NCBI RefSeq assembly: GCF_030463565.1
Contig: NC_134653.1
Span: 31,867,150-31,931,149 of the forward strand
Direction: 5' to 3'
DNA from: Pelecanus crispus
Lineage: Eukaryota > Chordata > Aves > Pelecaniformes > Pelecanidae
Length of the DNA stretch: 64,000 bases
Position numbers and translations under genes: made by a program
Part shown: piece by piece, positions 1 through 13,890 of the stretch
Layout: each line of letters starts with the position of its first letter
Numbering within the stretch: position 1 is the first letter of the stretch
Notes under the pieces: generated by a model
Database searches by the model: none
What the model saw: the letters and a program-made list of their open reading frames with translations, nothing else
Told to the model about the DNA's origin: nothing

Positions 1-3000
1 AATTGATCAGAATAGGTAAGTCTTAAATGTTTGTACAAATTCCCAGACTTATGACTAAAGTAGCTGTTAACTTTATTATTTCCAAGATTTATACTGAAGG
101 TATTAGAGTAAGGGTGAAGTGAAGTAATTTCAGCAATACGGCTTTTAATGTAATGGTAAATTCTAGTTTAAATATGTTAAATCCTTAATTTTATAAGGCT
201 TTGAATTTTAAATCGTTCAGCATTTTTTATCACTTTGGCCACTCTTGTATTTGCTGCACACAAACTACTTGGATATACTTGGATCTTTTCCATTTTTGGA
301 AGATGATGTCTTCTGTTATCTAAAGCAAATTATTATTTGGTGGGGCTTGGGGCAGGAACAGACTGTGTTTGGGTCCACATTTTATATCCACTGGAATTTT
401 TGTTCAAAGTGACTGGACTGACTAGTTGTTCAAGTCAGCAAATGTTTTTGTCCTTCACGTGTAGTCTGCTACAGTTGGAAGCATGCAGCCCATGCTGTCA
501 CACTTCCATACACGCTTGAATGCTTGAATTAAAATTCCCACAACTGGGATTGCTCCCATGTAACAATCTTGGGTTTTAACATAACGAAAGACTCTAGGCT
601 TTTGTAAATACTAAGTTGTCTGTGTGCTCAGAATTATTTTTTATATTGCTTTTATGCTGCTTTTGCAAAACTGTTAGCACATGTTTAGACTTGCTCCTTT
701 TAGTCTTGCAAATTATATTTTTGGGGGCAAGTAAAGTATCACTTGATACCAGTGCTCATTCTTTTCTAACCATATAATTAATAAATAGGTGGTATGATTG
801 TGTTCCTATATAGTCAAAATCTGTACGCCGAGTTGGTTACTGACAGGCAAAAGGAGGCACTTCAGCTGACTGCTAGCAGGGGACTAAGGGAATGCTGAGC
901 CGGGAGCTGCTTGGAGCTAGTCAGCGGAAAGCATTGGGTTACCAGGCCTTGCCTGGCATTTGGGCTGGCTGGATGTGGTATTTAGAGGCTATCCCTGAAT
1001 CCTGTTATGAATTAGAGCATGAATTATTAGACTTAGACCACCTATACCACATCTTGAGAACTCCTTTTTTTTCTTATTCTATCCATCTTAAATCTGTAGA
1101 TGTTTAGTTTCAAGTCTGGGGCTGCCAAAATCCAAACTCTTTTTCATTGATGATCTGTATAACCCATATATTAAAACAAAAAACTTATCCCCTGTTAGCC
1201 TAAAAATCTATTCACTTACCTGGTAAAGCAAAACATAGCTGGGAATAGAATACTATCATTTGTTATCCTTTTGCCTTTCAAATTGCAAAGAAAACTTATA
1301 AAAGTTCCCGTAATACTTCTTTTTTTCTTAAAATAACATTTTTATAATGTATATGTTTTGATCTCAGAAAAGCAGGCAACCTGTGGCAGGAACCGTGTAA
1401 TTTTTGTTTTTAACTTTCAGTAACTGATTTGAAATAAGGGTAATCATACAAAATATTTGGCACTCAAAGGTATATTTTAAATTGTTCTTTTAAATCTTAT
1501 CTTTTAAATTGTCCTTTCTATGGAGGTGGTGGTCAGTATGGATAATGCTCTGAGAAGATTGAGCAGAACCAGTGAGTAAAACTCTTACTTGTATTTACCT
1601 TTGCTGTAAGACATACAGTTAATTAGGGATCGGGAGTTATCCCTGCTTTTTCTCTCACGGTTAGGAATGAATTCATCTTGATCTCTTAGGTATTTATCTA
1701 TATTTCACTTTTCCTATCAAGTGCTATATATTGTTGCTGCACTGAAGATGCTTGTCATTACTGAATTTCTTTCTGTCAGGTGTAGCTACTCAGGGGTTTT
1801 GTATATTGAAACTGCAATGAGATCACACTACAAGGTCTGAGAAAAAGCTGAATAGCAAAGTATTTCTGGGACTTTTAAGTCACATTCCCATGGTGATGGG
1901 TGTGGCATAATAACCTAGATTAGATCTTACTAAAATGAATGAGTAATAAAATTTGTAATGAGGTGGGTATAGTATGAGCAGGCGTCACTCATTTTCCCAC
2001 AGATTCCTGTTGGCATAGTACTTATGCCAACAGCATTTGGAACAACAAAAGTGCTTAAAAATGCTTATGCACATCTAAAAATACGTAATCTGTGCAAAAT
2101 ACTCAGGGTATCAGTCAGGTGGCTAGTTGTGTCTTAAAGATTTGAATTTCTAACTTACATTTTTATAACCTAATTCACAGTGCTTAAAATGTCATGAAAA
2201 GGGAAATAACCGAGATTCTAGAAGATATCTGAAAGGCATGTTAGCTGCTAAGAAGAATTATTTTTACTGCAAACTCTGTAAGGCAGGGGGGAAAAAAAAC
2301 GAAGAGGAGGAAAAAGCTCAAATGTAATTGAAGTGTTTCAAATGCATTAATAGTTGCCACAGAACTCCATAGTACGTTCATTTTGTAACACGGCTGTATT
2401 GCCTCTGGTAAGTAAATTGAAGATTGATGCTGTTCCTAAGAATATGTTGTAGAGTCATAGTTACTTTTTGGGGGATGTTAGGGGATGAGTCAGAGGTAGG
2501 AATTGGTCTCGATCCTTGGAGAAGCATACAAACAGGATGGATTTAATAACATGGTAATTAATGTGTGACAGTTGGACACTTCCTAAACTTTAGTTAACTG
2601 CAAGCAACAAAGATTTGACGTAAGATTTTTTACAACATATATTTAGCTGTCATCCAATAAATGAATAAAAATGTATTGACCCTTTCTTCAGAACTCAGCA
2701 CTCTCAATAGGAACAAAAAGCCTACTGCTTTGCTTCCCTGTAGGTGAGAATTCAGCTTTTGTTGGTATTTACATCAGTGGTAGAATGATTTGCATAGTCC
2801 ATCTTTTTCAATAGGCTATGGTTTCTCAGTTATCTGTGAAATGAAACACTTATAATCAAGATTAACATTATTGTTAATTTAAGTACCTTGTTTATACAAG
2901 CATGCAGAAAGGATTCTTTACATACTGTCTGTTTAAATACTGTTCTCTGTTGTTTTACCCATGTTGGTAGAACAAATAATGTAAAATTGGATGAAAGTTT

Positions 3001-5650
3001 ATCTTGTGTAGTCCACCAACAAAGAACATGGACTTGCAGAGCTTTTTTGTACTGCTTGTGGGTACTATGACTGACCTAGGGAAGAAAAACAGTAAGTACA
3101 TTAAGAATGGAAAGACTTCTAGCAGCCTTTCAATCCACTAAGCTGTGAAAATAACTACCAAATCTGCAGAATTTTTTTTTTTTTTAAACTGTTGCATACA
3201 TGATAGTTAAGGCTAGAAAGGGCGGGTTTTCATCTAGCGTAACCTATCAGTCAAAGGCTGCCAGTTTTAGTGACATAAATTCAAAGCCAAAAATAATCAG
3301 AGGAAGCATGAGGCTTGAGGACATCAAATCTCTTAAGGATCAATATAGCTGTAAATCGATGAGCAAAATGTACCACTTGGGTTAAAAGGGGAGGGGAGAG
3401 TCCTGTTGTGCTTTTGCAAAACCAGAAACAACTACAGAAAACAGTAGTGCAAGTTTCTGTGCTGGGATTTTTGAAGCAGCGCTTCTGTGATTAATAAAAA
3501 AACCCCAAAATAATTAGTTGCTTTTTCTGAAGCATGTGTGACCATCAGTTCTGTATAGGAACTGCCCAGTGTACACACTGAAGAGATCATTCAGAGGAAG
3601 AAAAATCCTGTACTCAAAATCTTCATACTTGTGTGGATAATATCTCATTGAATGTAAAAATGGATCTCCTAAGTCAGGATATCCTCAAATGCAGTTCTTG
3701 AAGAACATTTTATCTATTCTGAAAGCTTCAGTAATTTTGGACCCTTCACAGATCTGAAAAAGGGCAGAAACAATTTCAATGGGTGTTCCCACATTATTGA
3801 AGAGAACAATTTTAATTCTAAAGTAGGCCTTATAGTTGTGGCCAGGATGCCAGTAGTTATGTCGGCATCCTGAATTTCCCTGGAGCATCCAGCAATTCCT
3901 GTTTTCATAGAGTTATGAAAATGTCTATATATTCTATGTTGACTGATCTGATCACGCAGTTCAGAAAAGAGCCACTAGTACTGGAATCAAAGATATTCTG
4001 GCTTTCAGTCATATTTAGGCCTTTATAGTACCTCTATTTGTAGTGCCAGCATCTTTTTCTTATAATGATTTCTACAAACTGGATGTGAACATACTAGATG
4101 ATGTTATCACAGTCTGCATATATCTCTAAGTATAGACTGGTACACAGAAGCTAAGCCAACCATTTCTAATTGGGATGAACTTATGTTACAGTTGCTCTAA
4201 AACTACTTTTTCATGGTTTGAAGGTTGAATGACGGGTAACTAACTCCCTTGTTTCCTCGAAGATTCCTTTGATCTTGAAGCTGTGATTTGGTTCACTAGG
4301 AAATTACATGAAAAACCAATGGTACGTTCACTTTATAGGTAGAAGCTTTTGATCTATGCGGCATCATTCTGAATTCTTGCTTTAGTAACAGGACATTTTT
4401 AGCTTAGCCTTGCAAGGGAGTAAAGAAGGGTATTTACACATTTGAACCGTATTTCATCTATTATTTCACCACTGTTATTTACTGCTTGCACTTTATTACA
4501 AGTTCTACAAGAACAGCGCAAAGCTGCAACTCAGTTTCTATCTTAAGAGTAAGCCAACTTCTGGTTGCTGTGCTCTGTACTAGATACGTCAGTCTAATAT
4601 TGCTTACGAAAACTTTTGATGTTGTGCATTGAACTGCATACTCTTGAAATCCACCTATATGGTAACAAATTAACTGTGAGACAAAAAATCAAATTAATGA
4701 AGGAAAATGATAGAAAATTATACACTTGAGAGGAAAACACATTCTGTATTAGCATCAGATCAATACAGAAGGCTCAAATCTACAATACCAGAAACAAGCA
4801 CAAAGGTTCACAACTGTAGCTCTCAAGCCAACAGATCTAGTTTTTACCCTAATTGCAGCTTTTGTGTTAAGGATTATTTCCATAGCTAGGAGCTGCAGGG
4901 TCAGTTCTTTTGGTTTTAAGCAATGATTTGCTGGCTCTGCTTCTAAATATGATCTAATATTTAAATCCCGAAGTCCTTATTCAGCAAAACTTTTATAAAA
5001 TTTTGCAGGGAGAAAGAAGGGTGGCTGTCTGTGGATGCGAGTATCTGTCTCAACATCTAATGGCCACGGTAAGAGATTCTATTTAACATTTAGGAAGTGA
5101 AATTCTAACAAACATTGCTAAATGCTGATCTAGTTGAAACCTATTATTTGGGGGACTGCGTCACACCATTCTGTGCTTTACCATGCTGGATTAATGCCAA
5201 AGAATGAAGCCAAAATGAAACGCAAATTGCAATCAATCCCCAGCAATGGAACTGCTTTCCCATCGCCCTTTTGTTCGAATAGCATCATGCAGAAACTAAA
5301 TGATCTATGAGACTGCAGACTGAGGTTTGCTTTGTGATGAATTCAGCAGTTATGGGCCAGCTCTGGCTGGGCTCTGTTGCCTGTTTGTAAGAGGTAAAGA
5401 AGTGAAGCAGAGCTGTTTGATTCAGCCTTGAAAATTGGTATTAAATTGTTGATGACGGTGTTGCAGCTCCTGCCCCACCTGTTTAAACTTCAGCAATGGG
5501 ATAAGGGCAGGTTCCGATGTATTGCTTTACAACACAATGAGAATTAAAGTATGAAAATTAAAATACTCAGTACTTCAGAGAAAGAGAAGGAATGATAAAT
5601 TTCGGGGCATCGGGACAAAAGGAAAATGGAGAAAAGCAGCAGACAGTGAA
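1..5650. other. AT-rich 5' flank, no supported gene
   Basis: This flank contains only short chance open frames, none with recognisable protein character. An AATAAA at 780-785 followed by T/G-rich sequence could be the 3' end of an upstream gene. In human the neighbour on this side is, from memory, ZCCHC8, but no ZCCHC8 coding sequence was recognised. A 60-bp stretch at 5009-5068 is bounded by good splice signals, and a perfect 11-bp hairpin lies at 2007-2033; both are discussed as findings. Confidence 0.5.
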
Positions 5651-5899
5651 GTTGCTCATCCATTAAGAGCTCTGCGCTTCACACCGCCCTGTCTCTTCCC
5701 CCCCCCCCGCCCCCGCTCCGCGCCTGCCGCAGCGCATTCCCCGAGGGCTCAGCGCTGCCGGTGCTCGGGCCCCCTCCCCGCCGCGGGGACGAGGACGGAC
5801 CCCCGCGCCGGGCCGAGGCCGCTCCCCGCAGGCTGCCGCGACGGGCGGCTCCCCCGGGCAGCGCTGCGCTCCCCTCCCCTCCCCGCGCCCGCTGCCGCC

Positions 5900-6237
5900 C
5901 GGGGAGGCCGGGGCAGAGCCGCTCCGGAAGGCGGGGGGCACCCCGGGCGGGCTGCCCCGGGGCGAACAAAGCAGGGGGAGACAAAGGGAGAAGGAGGCGA
6001 CGCGGGGGAGCGAGGCAGGGGCGCGGAGGCAGGCGCGGTTGCCGCTGCTGCAGTCTCCGCCCGGCGCTGCCGCGGGCCCGGCCGGGCGCAGACGTTGTCC
6101 GCCCGCCCCGCCCCCTGCGAGCCGGGGAGGCGCCGCCGCCGCCGCAGAGGGGGAGGAGGCGGAGGCGGCGGCAGGAGCTGCGCCCGGCGCTCCCGGCGGC
6201 CGGGGAAGGCGGCGGCGCGGAGCCGAAGGCGGCAGCG
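5900..6237 (+). other. CLIP1: Probable non-coding exon 1 (5' UTR), borders approximate
   Basis: The coding sequence starts in exon 2, so a 5' untranslated exon must lie in or near the CpG island. A strong donor, GCG|GTGAGG, follows position 6237. A nearly identical alternative donor follows 6434. The transcription start cannot be read from sequence, so the left border is a guess. RNA 5'-end data would settle it. Confidence 0.35.
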
Positions 6238-6283
6238 GTGAGGCCGCCGTTGGGGCCCGCGCGGGGAGGGCGGCGGCGGCGGC

Positions 6284-6329
6284 GCTGCCTGAGGGCGGGG
6301 GGAGCCGCTGCCTGAGGGCGGGGGGAGCC
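6284..6329. repeat. Perfect 23-bp tandem duplication in the CpG island
   Basis: Positions 6284-6306 and 6307-6329 are identical 23-bp units, beginning GCTGCCTGAGGGCGG and ending GGAGCC. Each copy holds a G-rich GC-box-like core. It lies just after the preferred exon 1 donor, so it would be at the start of intron 1 or within a longer exon 1. Confidence 0.95.
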
Positions 6330-9300
6330 GCCGGCCGCCTCCCGCCTTGGGGCCTCCGCTTCCCGGCCGGGCGCCTCGGCGGGCGCCGCGCTGTGCCCGC
6401 GCTCGGGCCCGCGGCGGGGCGGAGGCGGCGGGCGGTGAGGCGCTGGGGGGGTGGGCTGCGAGGGGCCGGGCGGCGGCGGCTGGCGCTGCGGGGAGAGCCT
6501 TAACGCTGAGGGGGCCGTGTGGGGCGACGGGCCCCGAGCGGGGGTAGGGCGGTGGGCAGCGCCCGAGGGGCGATGCCGGGCCGGGTGGGGCGCGGCCCCG
6601 GGAGCCGGGCGGGCCGCCTGCCCCCCGGGAGCTGTTCGCCTCCGCCACGCGTGCCGGCGCTTCCCCGCCGGCCTGCCGGGGCCGCGGTGACGGCAGCCGG
6701 TTGGGCTGGTTCCCGAGCCGTGTGCTCGGGCTTGCCGGGCTCGCTGCGCTCCGGTACGCCTTCGCCCCCTCTCCCGCCGCCGCCGCCGCCGTGCCCCCGG
6801 TGGGACGGGGCCGCCCGCCGCGCTCCCGGGGCAGCTGCCTCCCGCCGCGCAGAGCCCTCGGGTGCCTTCGTGGGTCGGGAGGGGCCTGAACGCCCTCGCT
6901 GCTCGCTGCTGACCCTTAGGAGAGGCAGCGCTGTGCGTGGCTATCGGCGGCTTGAGTGGATGATTCTGGGGGGAAGGGGTCTGGGTATTCCATGGTAAAC
7001 GCCGACCTGCGATTCTCAGCATCCCACGCTTACATCCTGCTATTTTACCTGTTAATGATTTGGCTTATAATTTACCTTTTTGTTTTGTTTTCTTTTATGT
7101 CTTCTCCCACACCTGCGTTATTTTCAAAGCTGCTGATTTGCAGGTGAGCTGCTCGCATTTTGCCCCACAGTTCCGGGTGGCTCAGCCGGAGTTTACTGCC
7201 ATGTTTATAGCCAGCGTTAGACCTGTGGGATCCCCAGGCAAAGGCTACGCTCTAGGCCCCTCCTGCTTTCCGCTATAGCACTAGTGCTGCTACCTGAGGC
7301 GATTCAGTGTTCTCTTTTCTGTGCCTCAGCTGTCACGGGGCACAAGGTAATTGTTGCTGTTGCTCGCATGCTAATGTGGCTCCTGCTGCATTAACGTTGG
7401 GAGTAAGTTTTCCCTTTCATTATGACATCTTTGTGTGTGTGTGTTTTAAATAATAATAAAAAAAGATAAACAAAAGTCAAGGCCACAAAAAATCTCTTCC
7501 AAAACATAGCATGGGGAAGACAATTTAGTCTGTGACTGTGTATGTTCATCATTAAAAATATGACTGTGAAATGAAGACTCTCCCCTCCACCCCTTCACCT
7601 ACTTACCCAGTGTGCTGAATGGGTAGAGTTTTCTGGACATTCACAGGTTGCTTTGAGATCTTTGAGCAGAAAGATTTTAACACATGATAGCTCTATTAAT
7701 ATGTAGGAAGAAGAAAGAAGAGGTATAAAAGAGGAAATGCCGTTATGCGTGCTGTTTTGCAAAGAATTTTATTTAAAGAACAGAAATGTGCATATAGTTC
7801 TGAAACTAGCAATGTCGGAGAGTGATTTTCTTCAGTGTGTGTCTGTGTGCACCTGCTACAACATGTAACAAGATAGCAAATTAGATGCTGTGGAGGAAAA
7901 GTAAATAACTCCCTCATCCCTTCACAGCAGCGTATCTTAGTCTAGGAAATGTGTAACTGTTCAGGTGCTGACAAAACTTCTTCATTTACGTGCTGAATGT
8001 AGAATGACTGTATTAGTTCTTGGTTTAAAATTGCAAGATTTCAGGGTTCTCTTCCTGTCCAGTCCTTATACGTGCTAGAAGATTTTCCATCTGTGCTAAA
8101 GAGCGCTAAAGCTTTGTGTGTGGTGAAGGGAGAGGGATGTGTTGGCTGAGGCAGAAAAGCTTGGAAATGTGACCTCAAATGTCCGTATCTTTAGGGATCA
8201 AGAGGGAGATTTTATTTTGGGGGAAAAAAAATTAGTTTTATATAATTTGTATGGTTTCTTTTAAAGAGAAGATCTCAACTTTCTAGCAGGGGGCAGAAAA
8301 ACAGCTGTCTTGTATCCTCATCACGGAGGTGTACTGTAGGAAATAAACAACCGCTTTCCTCATGTGATTGTACTGTAGGAAGGAACAGTGCTCATACATG
8401 CTGATTACTGTGACTTTCTAGAGCTCCTGTAGATTTCCTGTCTGAGCGGTAGGCTGTATCTGTTTATCATCTTCCAAATGTGAATATCCAGGACAGCCTT
8501 TATTTACTTAGCCTGGGCAGATTGGATAATTCCTTTAGTGTTCCTCCCTTTATCCTTTTAGCTCTGTTAAAGTTTTTCTTGGGAGTGGCTGAGAATATTT
8601 CAGAATAGATCTTCCTTCGAACGAAATAGAGCGATCCGTCTTGCCAGTATGATTTTTCAAAACTGCTTTTCTTTCTCTCTCTAAAACATTCAGGTCAAAT
8701 GTTAACTCTGTATGTTGAACGCAAGTTTTCTAATGTTTGAACATGATGGCCATGAATGAATGCAGCTCTTGTTTAATCTTTTGGCATTCCTTAGGGACTA
8801 CTGGCTCTGCTGGCATGTGTAAAAAGTAATGCACTGGAATCCTTATTGGACTGGCATGTTTAGAAATGCCTCAGATGGATGGTGTTTTGTTATTTAATGA
8901 AAGGCAATTATATACTGCATTAGCTGTAATCTCAGCTGCCCTCAGCTAGATGCCAATTTCTGCTGGAGCAACCATTTCGTTCTTCTTGACCAGCAGAACT
9001 GAAGCCAGCTCTGTCAGCAGCATGGTCCCTGATGATTTCAAACATCTACTAATCTGTCTGTGCTTGTCCGGGTGTCTGTCCTCTACATGCATTTATTTTT
9101 GCAGAGTGATGTTGCACTTGCATGACTTATAGTGGTACAGCTGACCCTTAGAAATACCCACAAATCCAGTATCTAGCTCCTGGCCTCCGAAAGGCTGGAA
9201 AGAATTTAGAAGATGTATCTAAGAACAGACTGTACAAGTTTCTACCTTAGCACCCACCTGTTTTCCATCTGGAATGTCTCATCAATTGTTTGTACAAACT

Positions 9301-12300
9301 CAGACAGAAGACTCTTGGGTGAACAGTACCATACATTCTTTTGGTTTATAAGACATGTCTTCACTCTACTGTTTCAAGGAGAAACACCATTAAAAGCTGC
9401 TCAGTTTTCCTGATCTTTCTAATCTTACTGTCTATATTTTTAGCTTATTTTGAGGGGAAATTGCAAGGCAAAGAGCGAAACTCGTTCTTTGGTAGAGTTA
9501 GCTTATTTGACACTCTCATTCTGCTTCTCTGCTTGGCAGCGGCATCCACTCAATCACAGCAATATTCATTTAAGTTCTGTATTTGTACTTCTACTTTATT
9601 ATATGCCAGCCGTATAGCAGTCATGGTGCTAATTTAAAAGGCTAGAACATGGAGAGCTAAAAAGGGGTTGCTGACTTGATGTTTTCAAAGAGTGTGAAAC
9701 GGTTACAGTTTCGCTCAAGTCTATCAAAATTAAATTCTTACTATAAAAAACAGCATCTTTGTTTCAGTGGCTTCAGTTGTAATTGTATTAGGGAGAAGCC
9801 TTGTGTCTTTGTTTATATGCATTTGGTTTTGAGGCTGACAGGAGATGATATTTTCCTTCTCAAACTTTCATTTAAACTTTAGATCCCCAGTCACTTAAAC
9901 TTGATGCTCTGCTATTCCAAAAATGTGATTGTTATTGTGGACTGAATGCACTTACTGAGATGGTTGAACTGCATTATTATCGGAAGAAGTCAGTGCAGAC
10001 AGTCCAAAAAAATTACTCTTCCTGTTATCAAAATGGAGGGCTTTGGGAAAAGGCAAGAATTTCCTTGGAAAAATGCAGGAAAAGTAGTAAGTATTGATAG
10101 TGGGCTTACCAGAAGAGGTGCCACTTATTTACTTTCTTGGGTGAAAACTTTCTCGACGTCTCAGTCCTTGACTCATTCGGTAGAGAATGATGTGTGCTTA
10201 GGAGGATCATGTGCTTTCTGATCTTTTAATAGACTATAGCAGTGACATTTTTATAATGCATGTGTACAGTGGCAACTTGAAGAGTTCATTTGCATCATAT
10301 TTTCTGTGATTTTTTTTTTTCAGCTTTTTAACAGCTATCAGCTCTTCCTTATTAATTAAAGATGGGAATCTTTTTAAAAAAATTGAGCAGACTGTGTTTA
10401 GAAATAGCAACACAGATTGAGAAAAAAATATTCACGATATTGCTAGCCCAAAATAATTTTTTGCTGTTAGAGACATCCTCTCTTATTTGTCCTTCATATT
10501 GAGTAGTATAATTCTTTGTGTTTCAATGGTATTTTTTTTTAGCGAGAATCTCAAGGCGTTTAGGAATCTGAATGAGCATAGCAAGTTATAGAATGGTAAG
10601 ATGAGGCGACTTAAAATGTCCTGGATGCAGAATTAAAATCCATAAGCAGAGCAGGTTTAATGAATTATCTTTCTCATAGCATTGCTGTAATATGTGACTG
10701 ATGGTTTGAGGTCCTAAGCCTCTTACTATCTTTGATCTGATTCATCTTGTTCTTAGTACAATTTCTTAGTTATAGGAATTTACCCTGCCTTTTCCCTTTC
10801 CCAAGCATATGCAGAGAGAATCCTGTTTATCCTGTTTGGAGTGAATATCCTGCGCTTTCCCAGGTAGAAAAACAGCCATGTGTCTTATTTACCAACTTAG
10901 CAATGTCACTAAAACACTCTAATTTTCAGTGGATTTGCATCTCATAATGGTTGCCTTCCTAACTGTATTATATTCAAATTTTATGTTATCTCCAAACATA
11001 CTGATCACCTGCTGCTACCAAGTGTATTGATGGCAGTACTTGGTTTTTCCATTTCGCTTCAGAAATTAGTTGGTCTGATCTAAAGTCATTGGGAGAAACT
11101 CAAGACTATTTGAACACAAGTCTCCCTCCTACTGATTGGCCTACTTCTGTGAAATTTGTAAGAATATAATATTTGTTTTTAGAAATCTTCTGCCTTTTAT
11201 TTAGTTCAAATTACCCAGCAGGGTCAAAATCAAAGGAGAAATACAGGTTTTTTGTGCAGGCCTGGATGCTATAAAAGCACTGACGTTGAAAGATAATCTA
11301 AAAGTCTTTGGTTCTGAATATGCTATGGATCTGTGAACTCACATGGAGAACAGTTCAAGTCATCTCCATGATACAGAAATACAGCATCTACTGTCTGTCT
11401 CAGTTAAGAAACAAATCTAAAGTTGCTGGTTGAGCTCTAGATTATCCATGTCCTTAATGAGGGACAGCATTGTGGGGTGTTTGGATTGATCCCCAAACAC
11501 CAAATTTTGTTCTTCGCCAGTCCCTCTAAGCGTGCAAGAAAGTAGGAGTGTCTTCTGAGTTCTTAAGGAAACAGAGATTCACTCTTTGAAGTTACAGAAA
11601 ACCAGTAGCTATTTATGGGGATGTCCTTATACTGTGGTGTGATGGTGCTTGATAGTGGGATGAGTGATGACAAGACGTAGTGTTTGTGTTACAGTGTTGG
11701 GACTGTTCTGAGTATCCTCTGGGTGTCTTTGTTTCACTGAGCATACTAGTTGCTTCAGACTAAATAATGTTTATCTAAACAAATGCACCCTAAAATAGAG
11801 TTGAAAGATTTTTCAGGACCTCTGCTAGTGATTGTGTAGATATGATTCAGTTTGAGTAATTTGTCAGCTACTCGTCTTTCAAGTTCATCAAATCAATGAC
11901 ACTGTCAAAGGAGCTGTGTCATACCAGTGGGCATACTTCCCAACTTATTACAAGCTTTTGGTTTTGTATTTTTACGATAGCAAAAGTAAACTGTATTTTC
12001 AGTAGACTAAAGATGTGCTAAAACTTGCATGCAACAGTAATTTCCTGGAGCAATCCTGGTAGTGAGTTTGAAGGCACTTCAGAAGAGCAAAGTATTGCTT
12101 TCATTCTGTTAATAGTTATGCCTAGCTAAAATAAACAGAGGTGCACTTCTTCAAGAATCTGTCCCTTATAAAATTCATATTTATGTTAAGAACACAGTAT
12201 GAGGAACTGAGGCTTTGTGGTTCATGCAGGATGAGTGTTTGCCTTTTATGAAGGGTATAGCTCTCTAGAATTCGTATGATGGTCATATTGGGTTGGGCTA

Positions 12301-13284
12301 GAATGAGCTGAAGTAGAATGTCATAAGAAGAATGATGCTATATAAACTAGGGGACATTCTTGCTTATTTTCTTATTAAATTTTTATTTCCTATACCAGTA
12401 TCTGCAAACAACAGATCTGAGAGAAAGGTCTGGATTCCTTTTATTTTTTTTCCACCTGAGCAGCTGACTTTTAATGCAGAATTTTTTCTACCTTTAAAAG
12501 TAAGGTACAACACACTGGTTTGATAGACACATACCAGCCCATATATTTTGATGCTGGCTGTAAGCAGAGCATCTAGTAAGCCAAATAAATATGATCTGAT
12601 GGCACTTAGCATGATAAACATTGAATTAAATTATGCATATTATTTTCTTATGGTAGTGATGTACCTGAAGAATATATTCAGATCATCATATTACTTGATT
12701 AATTGACATAAAAATCTGTGGTTTCTGGGAGACAAAATAAGACTGAAGTCGTATTTTTAAATGCTCCCTTTCTTCTAATTGCTATGTGTTGAATGAGTAA
12801 TCAAGTATAGACTCCCAAATGCCAACCCTTATTCTATTGAAATCTTAAATTCTTAATTCTGTTTTATATATAAATTCTTTCTTAAATTGTATTCATTTCA
12901 ACTTAAATGATACCTGAAGATGCCTCTGTAATCCCACAGTCTAATCACAGAACAGTACAGTTAAATCCTTGAGCAACATTCATATAATCAGTTTGGTTTC
13001 ACAGTGACTACTACAGAGGCTGTTACGTCACTACCATAATAATTTGCTGTTTGTGACTTGCTTTGTTATCAATTGCCTACAGTGCTTTCTGGCTTGTTTC
13101 AGTCTGAACTTGCTAGTCATTCCATAAATGCTTTGGAGCTGACAGAACGTCCTGAATTTGCACTAAGTCGAGCATTTGGTTCAGAGAGAAGTTCACTTAC
13201 CATTTCAGTAATTGGCTTCAGTGGCTAAATGCAAAGAGACCTTGATGGGAATTCATTGCTCCAAAATGGTTGTATTTAAGTAGT

Positions 13285-13890
13285 TGTCATGGTTTAACCC
13301 CAGCCAGCAACTAAGCACCACACAACTGCTTGCTCACGCCCCTGCGGTGGGATGGGGGAGAGAATTGGAAGGGTAAAAGGGGGAACACTTATGGGTTGAG
13401 ATAAAGACAGTTTAATAGGTAAAGCAAAAGGTGGGCGCATCAGCAAAGCAAAACAAGGAATTCATTCACTGCTTCCCATCGGCAGGCAGGTGTTCAGCCA
13501 TCTCCAGGAGTGCAGGGCTCCATCATGCCTAACAGTTACCTGGGAAGACAAATGCCATCGCTCCAAACACCCCCCTCTTCCTTCTTCTTCCCCCCAGCTT
13601 TATATGCTGAGCGTGATGCCATATGGTGTGGAATATCCCTTTGGTCACTTGGGGGCAGCTGTCCCGGCTGTGTCGTGTCGTGTCATGCCCCCCCTCCTCA
13701 GCTTCTTGTGCCTCCCCCAGCCTGCTCACTGGTGGGGTGGTAGGCAGAAAAGGCCTTGACTCTGTGTAAGCACTGCTCAGCAAAAACGAAAACATCCCTG
13801 GATTATTAACACTGTTTTCTGCACAAATCCAAACCGTAGCCCCATACGCTGCTGTGAAGAAAATTGACTATCCCAGCCAAAACCAGCACA
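13285..13890 (-). mobile_element. Solo LTR of an avian endogenous retrovirus, flanked by a 5-bp target duplication
   Basis: A 606-bp element begins TGTCATGG and ends CCAGCACA, with the TG...CA ends of an LTR. It is flanked on both sides by GTAGT (13280-13284 and 13891-13895), a 5-bp target-site duplication. The sequence matches an LTR type I recognise as very common in songbirds and other Neoaves. Its sense strand appears to be minus: a TATAAA reads on that strand at 13599-13604 and an ATTAAA polyadenylation signal at 13411-13416, in the right order. No internal retroviral genes are present, so it is a solo LTR left by recombination. It lies antisense to CLIP1 in intron 1. The exact duplication suggests a fairly recent insertion. 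Confidence 0.92.

Larger units (their letters stand above)
5690..6960 (+). promoter_or_regulatory. CLIP1: CpG-island promoter of CLIP1
   Basis: An abrupt change from AT-rich flank to very GC-rich, CpG-dense sequence runs for about 1.3 kb and then falls back to AT-rich intron. It is packed with GGGCGG-type GC boxes and has no convincing TATA box, as expected for a broadly expressed housekeeping promoter. It is the only such island in the window and lies 13 kb upstream of the start codon, which fits the long first intron usual for CLIP1. Several long open frames on both strands here are artefacts of high GC content. A perfect 23-bp tandem duplication lies at 6284-6329. Confidence 0.85.

Noticed and set aside
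3685-3908. Overlapping minus-strand open frames of 64-67 codons as a pseudogene
   Set aside because: No protein family was recognised, and frames this short are expected in AT-rich flank.
5679-7022. Long open frames on both strands in the CpG island, up to 447 codons on the minus strand
   Set aside because: Stop codons are AT-rich and therefore rare in this GC-rich island. The translations are Arg/Ala/Pro/Gly-rich in every frame with no domain.
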